From CAXSEF01 sp964236695 (GTDB taxonomy: Bacteria > Pseudomonadota > Alphaproteobacteria > Acetobacterales > Acetobacteraceae), in the NCBI GenBank assembly GCA_964236695.1, contig CAXSFU010000001.1, forward strand, positions 1 through 64,000: 64,000 nt of DNA, written 5' to 3'. Shown piece after piece: positions 10,070 to 19,543 of this stretch. The notes under the pieces were generated by a model. The model saw only the letters and a program-made list of their open reading frames with translations. It was not told the DNA's origin and searched no databases. The translations under genes were made by a program, and so were the position numbers. The number at the start of each line of letters is the position of its first letter. The stretch's first letter is position 1.

Positions 10070-11490
10070 TGCCCACCACCATCCTGATGCCCGCGCTGAG
10101 CCCGACCATGACGGAGGGCACGCTCGCCCGCTGGCTGGTGAAGGAAGGCGACGCGATCGCCGCGGGCGACGTGATCGCGGAGATCGAGACCGACAAGGCG
10201 ACCATGGAGGTCGAGGCCGTCGACGAGGGCAGGCTCGGGCGCATCCTGGTGCCAGACGGCACCGAGGGCGTCGCTGTCAACGCGCCGATCGGCATCATCC
10301 TCGCCGAGGGGGAAAGCGGTGATGCCGCGCCTGTCGCCCCGGTCGCGGACACCGCCGGCAGCGGCGGCTACGGTGCGGTTGCCGAGCAGCCGCCGGTCGG
10401 CGCGTCCTCCACGCTGCCGGCCGGGACGGCGCAGGGCGTCCCGCCGCAGCCGGCCGGGCATCCGTCGCCGCCGTCCCCGGCAGGCCGCGTCGTCGCCTCG
10501 CCGCTGGCCCGCCGCCTCGCCGCGCAGGACGGCCTTGACCTCGCCGCCGTGCGCGGCACCGGTCCGGGCGGCCGCATCGTCCGCCGCGACGTCGAGGCCG
10601 CCCGTACCGCCGCGCCCGCCCCGGCCGCGTCGCAGCCGGCGCCGGCCCGGCCGGGCGCCCCGCAGGCCGCCGCCGCCGCATCGCCCGCCCCGGCGGTGTC
10701 CGTGCAGGGTCCCGCCGCGCTGAGCGGCGCCGCGCCGGTGGTGGTGCCGGCGCCCACGCCGCCGTCCCGCCCGGCCGACGTCGCGATCACCGCGCCGCAC
10801 CAGCGCCTGCCCAACTCCAACATCCGGCGCACCATCGCCCGCCGCCTGTCCGAGTCCAAGCAGTTCACCCCGCACTTCTACTGCTCGATCGACGTGGAGC
10901 TGGACGCGCTTCTCGACCTGCGCGCCCGGCTCAACGCGAAGTCGCCGGCGGACGGCCCGGACGCGTTCAGGCTGTCCGTCAATGACCTGCTGATCAAGGC
11001 GTGCGCCGCGACCCTGCGCGAGATCCCCGGCGTCAACGCCAGCTACACCGACGAGGCGATCCTGCAGTTCGACGACGTCGACATCTCCGTCGCCGTGTCC
11101 ATCCCCGACGGGCTGATCACGCCGATCATCCGCGGTGCCGACCGCAAGGGCCTGGCCGCGATCTCCAACGAGGCGAAGGACCTGGTGGCCCGCGCCCGCG
11201 CCGGCAGGCTGAAGCCCGCGGAGTTCCAGGGCGGCACGTTCTCGATCTCCAACATGGGCATGTTCGGCGTGCGCGACTTCGCGGCGATCATCAACCCGCC
11301 GCAGGGCGGCATCCTCGCCGTCGGCGCAGGCGAGAAGCGCGCTGTCGTGCGCGGCGATGTGCTGGCCGTCGCCACGGTGATGACCGTGACCCTGTCCGTC
11401 GACCACCGCTGCATCGACGGGGCGCTGGCCGCGCAGTGGGTGGCGGCGTTCAGGCGCATCGTCGAGGACCCGCTGAGCCTGATGCTGTGA
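10069..11490 (+). CDS. pdhC: Dihydrolipoamide acetyltransferase (PDH complex E2)
   Basis: E2 forms the core of the complex and moves acetyl groups from lipoamide to CoA. The 473-residue protein has one lipoyl domain (Lys43) and a long Ala/Pro linker. The peripheral subunit-binding domain follows (ASPLARRLAAQDGLDLAAVRGTGPGGRI, about 143-180), then a second linker and the catalytic domain from about 240. The catalytic domain starts with PNSNIRRTIARRLSESKQFTPHFY and carries the active-site motif DHRCIDG (His446). Its ATG shares one base with the pdhB stop (TGATG). The stop overlaps the next gene's GTG, so translation is coupled across at least four genes. Confidence 0.97.
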   Translation: MPTTILMPALSPTMTEGTLARWLVKEGDAIAAGDVIAEIETDKATMEVEAVDEGRLGRILVPDGTEGVAVNAPIGIILAEGESGDAAPVAPVADTAGSGGYGAVAEQPPVGASSTLPAGTAQGVPPQPAGHPSPPSPAGRVVASPLARRLAAQDGLDLAAVRGTGPGGRIVRRDVEAARTAAPAPAASQPAPARPGAPQAAAAASPAPAVSVQGPAALSGAAPVVVPAPTPPSRPADVAITAPHQRLPNSNIRRTIARRLSESKQFTPHFYCSIDVELDALLDLRARLNAKSPADGPDAFRLSVNDLLIKACAATLREIPGVNASYTDEAILQFDDVDISVAVSIPDGLITPIIRGADRKGLAAISNEAKDLVARARAGRLKPAEFQGGTFSISNMGMFGVRDFAAIINPPQGGILAVGAGEKRAVVRGDVLAVATVMTVTLSVDHRCIDGALAAQWVAAFRRIVEDPLSLML

Positions 11491-12026
11491 GCGCCGACAC
11501 CTTCCGCGACGCGACTCCCGCCGACGTTCCCGTCCTGCTCGCCCTGATCGCGGAGCTTGCCGAGTACGAGCGTCTGGCCCACGAGGCCGTCGCCAGCGCC
11601 GCCGACCTGCACGACAGCCTGTTCGGCGCCGTGCCGCGCGCCCACGCCCTGCTCGCGGAGCTTGGGGGCACGGTGGCCGGCATGGCCGTGTTCTTCTACA
11701 GTTTCAGCACCTTCACCGGCCGGCCGAGCCTGTACGTCGAGGACGTGTTCGTCCGGCCCGCCTTCCGGGGCCGGGGCATCGGCCGCGGCTTCTTCCAGCG
11801 TCTGGCCGCGCGGGCCGTCAACGAGCGCTGCGGGCGCATGGAGTGGTCGGTGCTCGACTGGAACCAGCCGGCACTGGACTTCTACCGCGCGCTTGGGGCG
11901 GAGCCGCGCGCGGGGTGGACCACCCTGCGGCTGGTCGGGGACGGGCTGGCGCAGGTCGCAGGAAGCAAGGCTGGGCTCTGCCCAGACCCGCAAAGGGCCG
12001 TGAGGCCCTTTGATCCTTTGACTTAA
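11487..12026 (+). CDS. GNAT acetyltransferase, SSAT (diamine acetyltransferase)-like
   Basis: This 179-residue GNAT-fold enzyme starts with a GTG overlapping the pdhC stop. The motif LYVEDVFVRPAFRGRGIG (about residues 77-94) holds the acetyl-CoA pyrophosphate loop R-G-R-G-I-G. Together with WSVLDWNQPALDFYRALGA it resembles the spermidine/spermine or thialysine acetyltransferase group. The substrate is unproven. Using acetyl-CoA would fit its place after the E2 gene, but that is inference. The last 20 or so residues (GSKAGLCPDPQRAVRPFDPLT) and the stop codon come from a GC-rich intergenic repeat that has run into the gene. Confidence 0.88.
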   Translation: MSADTFRDATPADVPVLLALIAELAEYERLAHEAVASAADLHDSLFGAVPRAHALLAELGGTVAGMAVFFYSFSTFTGRPSLYVEDVFVRPAFRGRGIGRGFFQRLAARAVNERCGRMEWSVLDWNQPALDFYRALGAEPRAGWTTLRLVGDGLAQVAGSKAGLCPDPQRAVRPFDPLT

Positions 12027-12086
12027 GGTAAGGTTTCCAAAGGCTCGCCTTTGGCGGGGTCCAGGGGCAGAGCCCCTGGCCTTCCT
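11964..12086. repeat. GC-rich palindromic repeat, four-module copy
   Basis: The modules in order are CTGGGCTCTGCCCAG, CAAAGGGCCGTGAGGCCCTTTG, CCAAAGGCTCGCCTTTGG and CCAGGGGCAGAGCCCCTGG, ending in CCTTCCTTTCT. The first half is translated as the C-terminus of the GNAT protein. The element ends just before the lpd ribosome-binding site CCAGGAG. Confidence 0.85.
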
Positions 12087-12104
12087 TTCTCCAGGAGTCT
12101 CCGG

Positions 12105-13499
<1,395 letters not shown>

Positions 13500-13510
13500 A
13501 GCAAGGGGCG

Positions 13511-13570
13511 AAGGAAAGCCAGGGCTCTGCCCCTGGACACCGACAAAGGGAGAAGTCTCCCCTTAACCCG
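13511..13570. repeat. GC-rich palindromic repeat, degenerate copy
   Basis: After lpd. AAAGCCAGGGCTCTGCCCCTGG is followed by a weakened second stem (CAAAGGGAGAAGTCTCCCC). It is less perfect than other copies and marks the left border of the low-GC nuclease insertion. Confidence 0.65.
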
Positions 13571-13657
13571 GCGCAACTTGGGGTCTGGCGGTCCCGAAAG
13601 TAAGTAGGATCGTGTGCCGACCTTCGAAGAAGGCTAGCTTCATGGAGCAGAACCACA

Positions 13658-14463
13658 ATGGCCGATAATGATTTCCTGTTCACATGGAAGGCCGACAAAT
13701 GGCCTTACGAGAAACTCAGGGCGCTAATCGATAGATTTGAGGAAGGAAGTACTGTAACCGAGCATTGGCGCTGCCAAGCTCACCGCCAAATACGCCAGGG
13801 GGCTCGCGCTTACCTATATAAGCAGGGTTCATCGCCAAAAGGCATCTTTGCTATTGCGGATGTCGTCAGCGACCCCTTTGAAAGGCCGAAAGTCGAACCA
13901 GGAGAAGCCCGCTACGCGGTCGAGCTTCGGTTCAGGGTTCTCCTTGACCCTAGTAAACGTTTTCTCGTCAATGAGGAGCAGCTTGCGGTCCTCGGTGCCA
14001 GCCCTAACCAGCTCAACACCAATGGAAGCGGCGTGGCATTTTCCGCCAAGGTCGCCCGTTCGATAGATGAAATCGCTGCCCAGGAGAGCACTACCTCCGT
14101 CGCGGGATCACCTGCCGTCACCGAAAGTCCCGCCGCCGTCGCGAGCAGGCACGAGCGCCTCTCCGAAGTCTATGATCGTGACCAATCCCTCGTCCTCGAA
14201 CTCAGGCAGAAATACCAAGGCAAGTGCCAGGTATGTGATTCAGCGCCTTTCAAGGCCTGTTCGGCAATATCTCCGAAGGCCACCACATTCAATGGCTATG
14301 CCGCGGCGGCCGCGACAGCCTGGACAACATGATGCTGCTCTGCCCTAACCACCACGCGGCTGTCCACGCATCTGATCCTTCCTTTGATTGTAATAAGCTT
14401 GAGTTCCGATTTGGCGCGAAGAGAGTCCCGGTTCGCCTAAACCTCCATCTTAAGGCCGAGTAA
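13658..14463 (+). pseudogene. EVE-HNH endonuclease (modification-dependent restriction type), one frameshift
   Basis: The N-terminal part (about residues 1-125, FLFTWKADKWPYEKL to KVARSIDEI) looks like an EVE/PUA-type domain, which in this family reads modified cytosines. After a linker comes an HNH nuclease domain: YQGKCQVC, then in a second frame EGHHIQWLCRGGRDSLDN and LLCPNHHAAVH. The original frame would end at 14332 with a meaningless tail. A one-base loss near 14243-14250 moves the conserved HNH half into frame 1, which runs to a TAA at 14461. With the shift repaired the protein would be about 268 residues. GC content is visibly lower than the neighbours, and the gene splits lpd from lipA. 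A sequencing error or programmed frameshift could also explain the shift. Confidence 0.8.
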
Positions 14464-14556
14464 TCCTGCGGGACCAGGGTATTGGCAGCCGACACTCCTG
14501 CTTGTCCTTCCCCCATCCCCGGCCCAGATACCCGCAGCCCGGAGGCGCCATCCCCC

Positions 14557-15570
14557 ATGCCCACCCGCCTGCTCATCGACCACCGCGACGCTCCGCGCCA
14601 TCCGGAGAAGCTGCATCGCCCGGACAACCCCGGCCTGCGCAAGCCCGGCTGGATCCGCGTCCGCGCGCCGCAGCACCCGGTGTACCACGAGACCCGCGCC
14701 CTGATGCGCGAGCACGGCCTCGTCACCGTGTGCGAGGAGGCCGCCTGCCCCAACATCGGCGAGTGCTGGTCGCAGCGCCACGCCACCATGATGGTGATGG
14801 GCGACACCTGCACCCGCGCCTGCGCCTTCTGCAACGTCCGCACCGGACAGCCCGCGCCGCTCGACCCCGACGAGCCGCGCCGCGTGGCCGACGCGGTGGC
14901 CAGGCTCGGCCTGCGCCATGTCGTGGTCACCTCCGTCGACCGCGACGACCTGGCCGACGGGGGCGCCGGGCACATCGCCGAGGTGATCCGCGCCACCCGC
15001 GCGGCCGCCCCCGGAACCACGATCGAGGTGCTGACGCCCGACTTCCTCCGCCGCCCCGAGGGGGCCGCCACCGTGGTCGCCGCGCGTCCAGACGTGTTCA
15101 ACCACAATCTCGAGACCGTGCCGCGGCTCTACCCCACGGTGCGGCCGGGGGCGCGCTACTTCCAGTCGCTGCGCCTGCTCGACGAGGTGCGCCGCCTCGA
15201 TCCCGCGATGTTCACCAAGTCCGGCCTGATGGTCGGGCTGGGCGAGACCCGCGCCGAGATCGGCCAGGTGATGGACGACCTGCGCGTCGCCGGGGTGGAC
15301 TTCGTGACCCTCGGCCAGTACCTGCAGCCCACGCCGAAGCACGCCGCGGTGGAGCGCTACGTCACGCCCGACGAGTTCGCGGACTACGCCGCCATGGCAC
15401 GCGCCAAGGGTTTCCTCATGGTCAGCGCCACTCCGTTAACCCGAAGCTCCTACCATGCCGATGCCGACTTCGCGCAGCTTCGCGCCGCCCGTCTTGCCGC
15501 GGTCGCGGCGGCGCCTGGTCCCGGCAACGCGCCGCCCGTCCTCCTTTCGTCCCTTTCCGCCGAGGTCTGA
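14557..15570 (+). CDS. lipA: Lipoyl synthase
   Basis: LipA is a radical-SAM enzyme that inserts two sulphurs into protein-bound octanoyl groups, making the lipoyl cofactor used by the PDH complex upstream. The 337-residue product has the auxiliary-cluster motif CEEAACPNIGEC (Cys59, 64, 70) and the radical-SAM motif CTRACAFC (Cys85, 89, 92). It ends with the third auxiliary-cluster feature RSSYHAD (Ser of RSSY) near the C-terminus. ATG at 14557 was chosen because of GGAGGCG ten bases before it and the typical start of the family; the frame also opens at a TTG at 14482. It is followed by ratA after five bases. Confidence 0.97.
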   Translation: MPTRLLIDHRDAPRHPEKLHRPDNPGLRKPGWIRVRAPQHPVYHETRALMREHGLVTVCEEAACPNIGECWSQRHATMMVMGDTCTRACAFCNVRTGQPAPLDPDEPRRVADAVARLGLRHVVVTSVDRDDLADGGAGHIAEVIRATRAAAPGTTIEVLTPDFLRRPEGAATVVAARPDVFNHNLETVPRLYPTVRPGARYFQSLRLLDEVRRLDPAMFTKSGLMVGLGETRAEIGQVMDDLRVAGVDFVTLGQYLQPTPKHAAVERYVTPDEFADYAAMARAKGFLMVSATPLTRSSYHADADFAQLRAARLAAVAAAPGPGNAPPVLLSSLSAEV

Positions 15571-15575
15571 TCCCC

Positions 15576-16034
15576 ATGCCGACCCATGCCGAGCACAAGC
15601 TCGTCCCCTTCACGCCCGAGCAGCTGTTCGACCTGGTCGCCGACGTCGGGCGCTACCCCGAGTTCCTGCCCTGGTGCGCCGGCGCCAAGGTCAGGAGCCA
15701 CACCGCCACCGAGGTGGTCGCCGACCTGACCATCGGCTTCGGGCCGTTCCGCGAGAGCTTCACCAGCCGGGTGGCCCTGGATAGGCCGCGCGAGGTGCGC
15801 GTGCACTACGAGCACGGGCCGTTCCGCTACCTCAACAACCAGTGGACCTTCACCGCGCACCCGCACGGCTGCCGCGTCGACTTCTTCGTCGATTTCGAGT
15901 TCCGCTCGCGCCTGCTGCAGTCCGCGATCGGCGTCGTGTTCAACCAGGCGGTGCAGCGCATGGTGAACGCCTTTCTCAAGCGCGCCCGCGACGTCTACGG
16001 GCTGCCGAGCGCCGCGGCGACAGTGCCGGCCTAG
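15576..16034 (+). CDS. ratA: RatA / Coq10-like START-domain protein
   Basis: The 152-residue product belongs to the polyketide-cyclase/START-like family: VPFTPEQLFDLVADVGRYPEFLPWC at the N-terminus and FFVDFEFRSRLLQSAIGVVFNQAVQRMVNAF at the C-terminus. These are the hallmarks of bacterial RatA and mitochondrial Coq10. Proposed roles are ubiquinone binding and, in E. coli, inhibition of 70S ribosome association; the first is favoured here because the gene sits beside lipA in an energy-metabolism run. It is probably co-transcribed with lipA. A long two-part GC-rich repeat follows. Confidence 0.88.
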   Translation: MPTHAEHKLVPFTPEQLFDLVADVGRYPEFLPWCAGAKVRSHTATEVVADLTIGFGPFRESFTSRVALDRPREVRVHYEHGPFRYLNNQWTFTAHPHGCRVDFFVDFEFRSRLLQSAIGVVFNQAVQRMVNAFLKRARDVYGLPSAAATVPA

Positions 16035-16035
16035 C

Positions 16036-16181
16036 GGAAGCAAGGCCAGGGGCTCTGCCCCTGGACCCCGCCAAAGGCCGAGCCTTCGGAAACCTCGACC
16101 TGGGCCGGCGGCACCTCTCGTTGTGCCGGTCCAGGGGCGCTGCCCCTGGCGGGTCCAGGGCAGAGCCCTGGCCTTGCTTGC
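16036..16181. repeat. GC-rich palindromic repeats, two copies facing each other
   Basis: Between the convergent ratA and OmpA-like genes. The first copy (CCAGGGGCTCTGCCCCTGG, then a CAAAGG stem) reads in one orientation. The second (CCAGGGGCGCTGCCCCTGG, CCAGGGCAGAGCCCTGG) reads in the other and ends two bases before the stop codon of the minus-strand gene. It is probably a bidirectional 3'-end structure. Confidence 0.8.
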
Positions 16182-16183
16182 TG

Positions 16184-17296
16184 TCAGCGCAGGATGATCT
16201 CGACGCGCCGGTTCTGCGGCTCGCGCACGCCCTGCGCGGTCGGCACCAGCGGGTTCGTTTCCCCGTAGCCGCGGATCGCGATCTCGTTCCTGGCGACGCC
16301 GTCGTGGATCAGCTCCGCCTCCACGCTTTCGGCGCGGCGGATCGACAGGCGCTGGTTGTAGGCGGCGGTGCCGGAGAGGTCGGTGTAGCCGTTGACCTCG
16401 ATGCGCGAGGTCTGCACGCGGGTGGAGGCCTGGGCGGCCTCGGCGATGATCTGGCGGGCGCGCGTGGTGAGGTCGGCGCGGTCCCAGTCGAAGAACACGA
16501 GGTAGGTGCGCGCCGGCGTGACCGGCGGCGCGGCGGCGGGCATCGGGGCGGGCGGCGGCATCGGGGGCGCGTGGTTGAACGCGTAGGCGACGCCGACGGT
16601 GAACTGGTGGAGGAACACCGGCGACAGGCCGACGGTGCCCATGCTGTGGCCCTGCGGCGTGTAGGCGTTGCCGACCGCGCCGGAGTTGGCCTCGATGCCG
16701 ATGAAGCGGTAGTCGGTGGTCAGCTTCAGGCCGGGCACTGCGGTGACCGGGAAGCCGAAGCCCACGATGCCCTGGTAGGAGAAGTTCGGGCCGCCGGTGC
16801 CGCCGGTGCGGAACGTCACGCTGTTGTCGACGGCGTAGGTCGTGATCGGCGAGAAGTGGGTCCACAGCACGCCGGCGCCGACGCCCACGTAGGGCTGCAC
16901 CCAGGTGATGTCGGTGCCGAGCTTGGTCAGGTCGATGTCGTAGAACACGTTGGCGAGCACGCCGTAGGTGCCCTGGTTGCCGTCGGCGCGTGCCGGCACC
17001 GCGCTGTGCACGCTGTTGATCACGGTGTTGTAGTCGTAGGCGCCCTCGATCTCGGTGCGCAGGCCGTTGCCGAAGCCCCAGCCGAGCGCGCCGGCGCCGA
17101 CGAAGCCGTCGCCGAAGCGGGTGCGCGCCGCCGGCTGGTTCTGCGGCGCCAGACGCGGGTGGGTGAACACGTCCTGCACTAGGTTGTAGCCGGCGCCGAG
17201 GTCGATGTACGGGCCGTCCACCGCCTGCACGGGGGCTGCGAGCGCGGGCATGGCAAGGGCGCTCAGCGCCGTGGCGAGCATCAGTCGGTTGCGCAA
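16184..17296 (-). CDS. OmpA-family outer-membrane beta-barrel porin
   Basis: The 370-residue product has a signal peptide (MRNRLMLATALSALAMPALA). A membrane beta-barrel domain of about 230 residues with alternating aromatic strands follows (GPYIDLGAGYNLVQ, LRTEIEGAYDYNTV, ITWVQPYVGVGAGVLW, FTVGVAYAFN). A Pro-rich hinge then leads to an OmpA/MotB peptidoglycan-binding domain with NGYTDLSGTAAYNQRLSIRRAESV. It therefore links the outer membrane to the cell wall. The TTG at 17296 gives a charged signal-peptide start with GCGGAG upstream and is preferred over the ATG at 17281. The reading frame stays open to 17440 without a better start. Confidence 0.9.
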   Translation of the reverse strand: MRNRLMLATALSALAMPALAAPVQAVDGPYIDLGAGYNLVQDVFTHPRLAPQNQPAARTRFGDGFVGAGALGWGFGNGLRTEIEGAYDYNTVINSVHSAVPARADGNQGTYGVLANVFYDIDLTKLGTDITWVQPYVGVGAGVLWTHFSPITTYAVDNSVTFRTGGTGGPNFSYQGIVGFGFPVTAVPGLKLTTDYRFIGIEANSGAVGNAYTPQGHSMGTVGLSPVFLHQFTVGVAYAFNHAPPMPPPAPMPAAAPPVTPARTYLVFFDWDRADLTTRARQIIAEAAQASTRVQTSRIEVNGYTDLSGTAAYNQRLSIRRAESVEAELIHDGVARNEIAIRGYGETNPLVPTAQGVREPQNRRVEIILR

Positions 17297-17589
17297 GGTG
17301 GTCTCCGCTGCTGCGGCGGCCGGGCAGTCGGGTCCGGGCGGCCGGGCGTGTTTGTGGTGACGGCGACGGCGATGCGACAACTCACGCAGCGGGGAGCGCA
17401 GGCGATCCCCGGGATTTGTGCCGCAGGCGACACACTTCACCCGATACCGCTTCCTGCCGGCCTTGCCGCGCGGACGCGAAGCCCCGCGTCCCCTGCGGCG
17501 TGACGCGCGGTGATTGGGACCTGTGCCGTCGCGCGGGCCACGCTATACCGGCCTGCGCGCAGCAACCCCCGCAGCAATCGTGGAACCGC

Positions 17590-18672
17590 ATGGCCTACGC
17601 CCCAGCCCGCTTCGACGACGCCCTGATCCGGGTGAACCTGTTCTCCGACACCCAGACCCGGCCGTCGCGCGCCATGCGCGAGGCGATGCTCGACGCCCCG
17701 GTGGGCGACGAGCAGCACGGCGCCGACCCCACGATCCTCGCCCTGTGCGAGCGCACCGCGGCGCTGCTCGGCAAGGAGGCGGCGGTGTTCATGCCAACGG
17801 GGACCATGTGCAACCAGGCGGCGATGCTGGCCTGGTGCCGCCCCGGCGACGAGATCCTCGCCCACGAGAGCGCCCACATCCTGACCAGCGAGGGCGGCGG
17901 CGTGGCCGCGCTGTCGGGCGCGCAGATCACCGGCCTGCGCGGCGCGCGCGGCCAGTTCGACGTCGCCACCCTGGAGGCGGGCTTCCGCGACCGCTCGCGC
18001 TACGAGCCGCCGCAGCGCCTGGTTGCCGTCGAGCAGACCGCGAACTTCGCCGGCGGCACCGTGTGGCCGGTCGAGTCGCTCGACGCCATCGCCGGCCGCG
18101 CCCACGCGCAGGGTCTCGCCACCCACATGGACGGCGCGCGCATGATGAACGCCGTGGTCGCCTCGGGTACCTCGGCCGCTGCCATGTCCGCCGGCTGGGA
18201 CAGCGTGTGGCTCGACTTCACCAAGGGCCTTGGCGCCCCGCTCGGCGCGGTGCTCGCCGGCAGCCAGGCCTTCATCGACGACGTGTGGCGCTGGAAGCAG
18301 CGGCTCGGCGGCGCGCTGCGCCAGGGCGGGATGTGCGCGGCCGGCTGCCTGTATGCGCTCGACCACAACGTCGACCGCCTCGCCGAGGACCACGAGAACG
18401 CCCGCCTGCTGGCCCGCGGCCTCGCCGGCGTCGAGGGGCTCGAGGTCGAGCTGCCCGAGACCAACCTCGTGTATTTCGACACGCGCGGCACCGGGATGGA
18501 GGCGGCCGCACTCGCCGACGCGCTGGTCGGGGAAGGCGTCGCGATCTCGGCGATGGGGCGCTACCGGGGGCGGGCCTGCACCCACCTCGACGTCGACCGC
18601 GCCGCGGTGGCGCTGGCCGAGACGGCGTTCCACCGGGTCGTCGGCGCCGCCGCGAGCGCGCGTGTGGGGTGA
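17590..18672 (+). CDS. ltaE: Low-specificity L-threonine aldolase / beta-eliminating lyase
   Basis: A PLP enzyme of 360 residues that cleaves L-threonine and L-allo-threonine to glycine and acetaldehyde. Family motifs are NLFSDTQTRPSRAMREAM near the start, GDEQHGADPT, FMPTGTMCNQ, HMDGARMMNA, and the PLP lysine in DFTKGLGAPLGAVL (Lys212). It could equally act on related beta-hydroxy amino acids. The gene is divergent from the OmpA-like porin, with a 293-base gap in which no clear operator was found. A GC-rich repeat follows the stop. Confidence 0.9.
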   Translation: MAYAPARFDDALIRVNLFSDTQTRPSRAMREAMLDAPVGDEQHGADPTILALCERTAALLGKEAAVFMPTGTMCNQAAMLAWCRPGDEILAHESAHILTSEGGGVAALSGAQITGLRGARGQFDVATLEAGFRDRSRYEPPQRLVAVEQTANFAGGTVWPVESLDAIAGRAHAQGLATHMDGARMMNAVVASGTSAAAMSAGWDSVWLDFTKGLGAPLGAVLAGSQAFIDDVWRWKQRLGGALRQGGMCAAGCLYALDHNVDRLAEDHENARLLARGLAGVEGLEVELPETNLVYFDTRGTGMEAAALADALVGEGVAISAMGRYRGRACTHLDVDRAAVALAETAFHRVVGAAASARVG

Positions 18673-18689
18673 GTGGGGCGGCGTCGGGA

Positions 18690-18748
18690 AGGAAGGCCAG
18701 GGCTCTGCCCTGGACCCGCCAGGGGGAGCCCCCCTGGACCGGCACACA
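18690..18748. repeat. GC-rich palindromic repeat
   Basis: After the threonine aldolase gene: AAGGCCAGGGCTCTGCCCTGG, then CCAGGGGGAGCCCCCCTGG and ACCGGC. The stems differ in sequence from other copies but remain paired. Confidence 0.8.
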
Positions 18749-18932
18749 TGGGCACGGGGGCGCTGGGTTCAGGGGCGGACGGGGGCGGTGTTCCGGGAGT
18801 GGTTGATCGGCGCGCGATGGTGGCAACCAGGACGTTTGTCATGGCGATGTCCGCAATCTGGGGATGACAGGGGCGGCTGTCCGGGCCACGCTGGAGTGCC
18901 ATCGTCCCGGCCCGCAGCGACAAGGAATGCCG

Positions 18933-19466
18933 ATGACCCAGACGTCCGGATGCGCCGACCCGGCGCCGGTGAACCCGATGCCGCGCAACGCGACGGGCGC
19001 CGGACACATGGTGCCCGCACTGCGCGCCGGTCCGTGTGGTCTTGCCGCCGTGCTCGCCTCGGCGGTGCTGCTTGCGCCCGTGCTGGCGACCGCGCAGGGC
19101 GCCCCCGCGGCGCCGCCGTCGGGCATCGCCACCCCAGCGCCGGAGACCACGGCGCCCGGCCCCGAGGTGTCCGGGATGGTGCCGACCCGCATGCCCCGGC
19201 CCGGCTCTGGCACCACCTTCGAGCGGAGCGGCTCCGACCACGCCGGCCGCAAGACCGCCGAGCAGCGCTTCGAGGAGGCCAACACCACGCACGACGGCCA
19301 CCTGACCGAGCCGCAGGCGCAGGCTGCCCACATGCGCGGGGTGGAGAGCCACTTCGCCGAGATCGACAGCCATCACCGCGGCTACATCACCTTCGACGAG
19401 ATCCGCGCCTGGCGGGCCGAACGCCGCGCGGAGCGCAAGGCAGCGCGGGAGAAGGCAGCGAAGTAG
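18933..19466 (+). CDS. Secreted EF-hand-like protein with degenerate calcium loops
   Basis: The 177-residue product has a hydrophobic secretion segment at about residues 35-50 (CGLAAVLASAVLLAPVLATAQG), a Pro/Ala-rich linker and a C-terminal helical pair resembling two EF-hands: RFEEANTTHDGHLTEPQ and HFAEIDSHHRGYITFDEI. Several calcium-ligand positions are replaced (Thr, His, Arg), so calcium binding is doubtful. Similar small EF-hand proteins are common and uncharacterised in alphaproteobacteria. AAGGA precedes the ATG at 18933. An internal ATG at 19008 would place the signal peptide directly at the N-terminus and may be the true start. Confidence 0.6.
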   Translation: MTQTSGCADPAPVNPMPRNATGAGHMVPALRAGPCGLAAVLASAVLLAPVLATAQGAPAAPPSGIATPAPETTAPGPEVSGMVPTRMPRPGSGTTFERSGSDHAGRKTAEQRFEEANTTHDGHLTEPQAQAAHMRGVESHFAEIDSHHRGYITFDEIRAWRAERRAERKAAREKAAK

Positions 19467-19543
19467 CCCGCCCGGCGGGCCGCGGACCATAAGGCAGGGG
19501 CCGGAGGCCCCGCCCTGTAACCCGGTCCTCGCAACCTTTTTCC

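Noticed and set aside
14482..14556. N-terminal extension of lipA from a TTG
   Set aside because: Pro/Ser-rich and not conserved in the family; the ATG at 14557 has GGAGG upstream.
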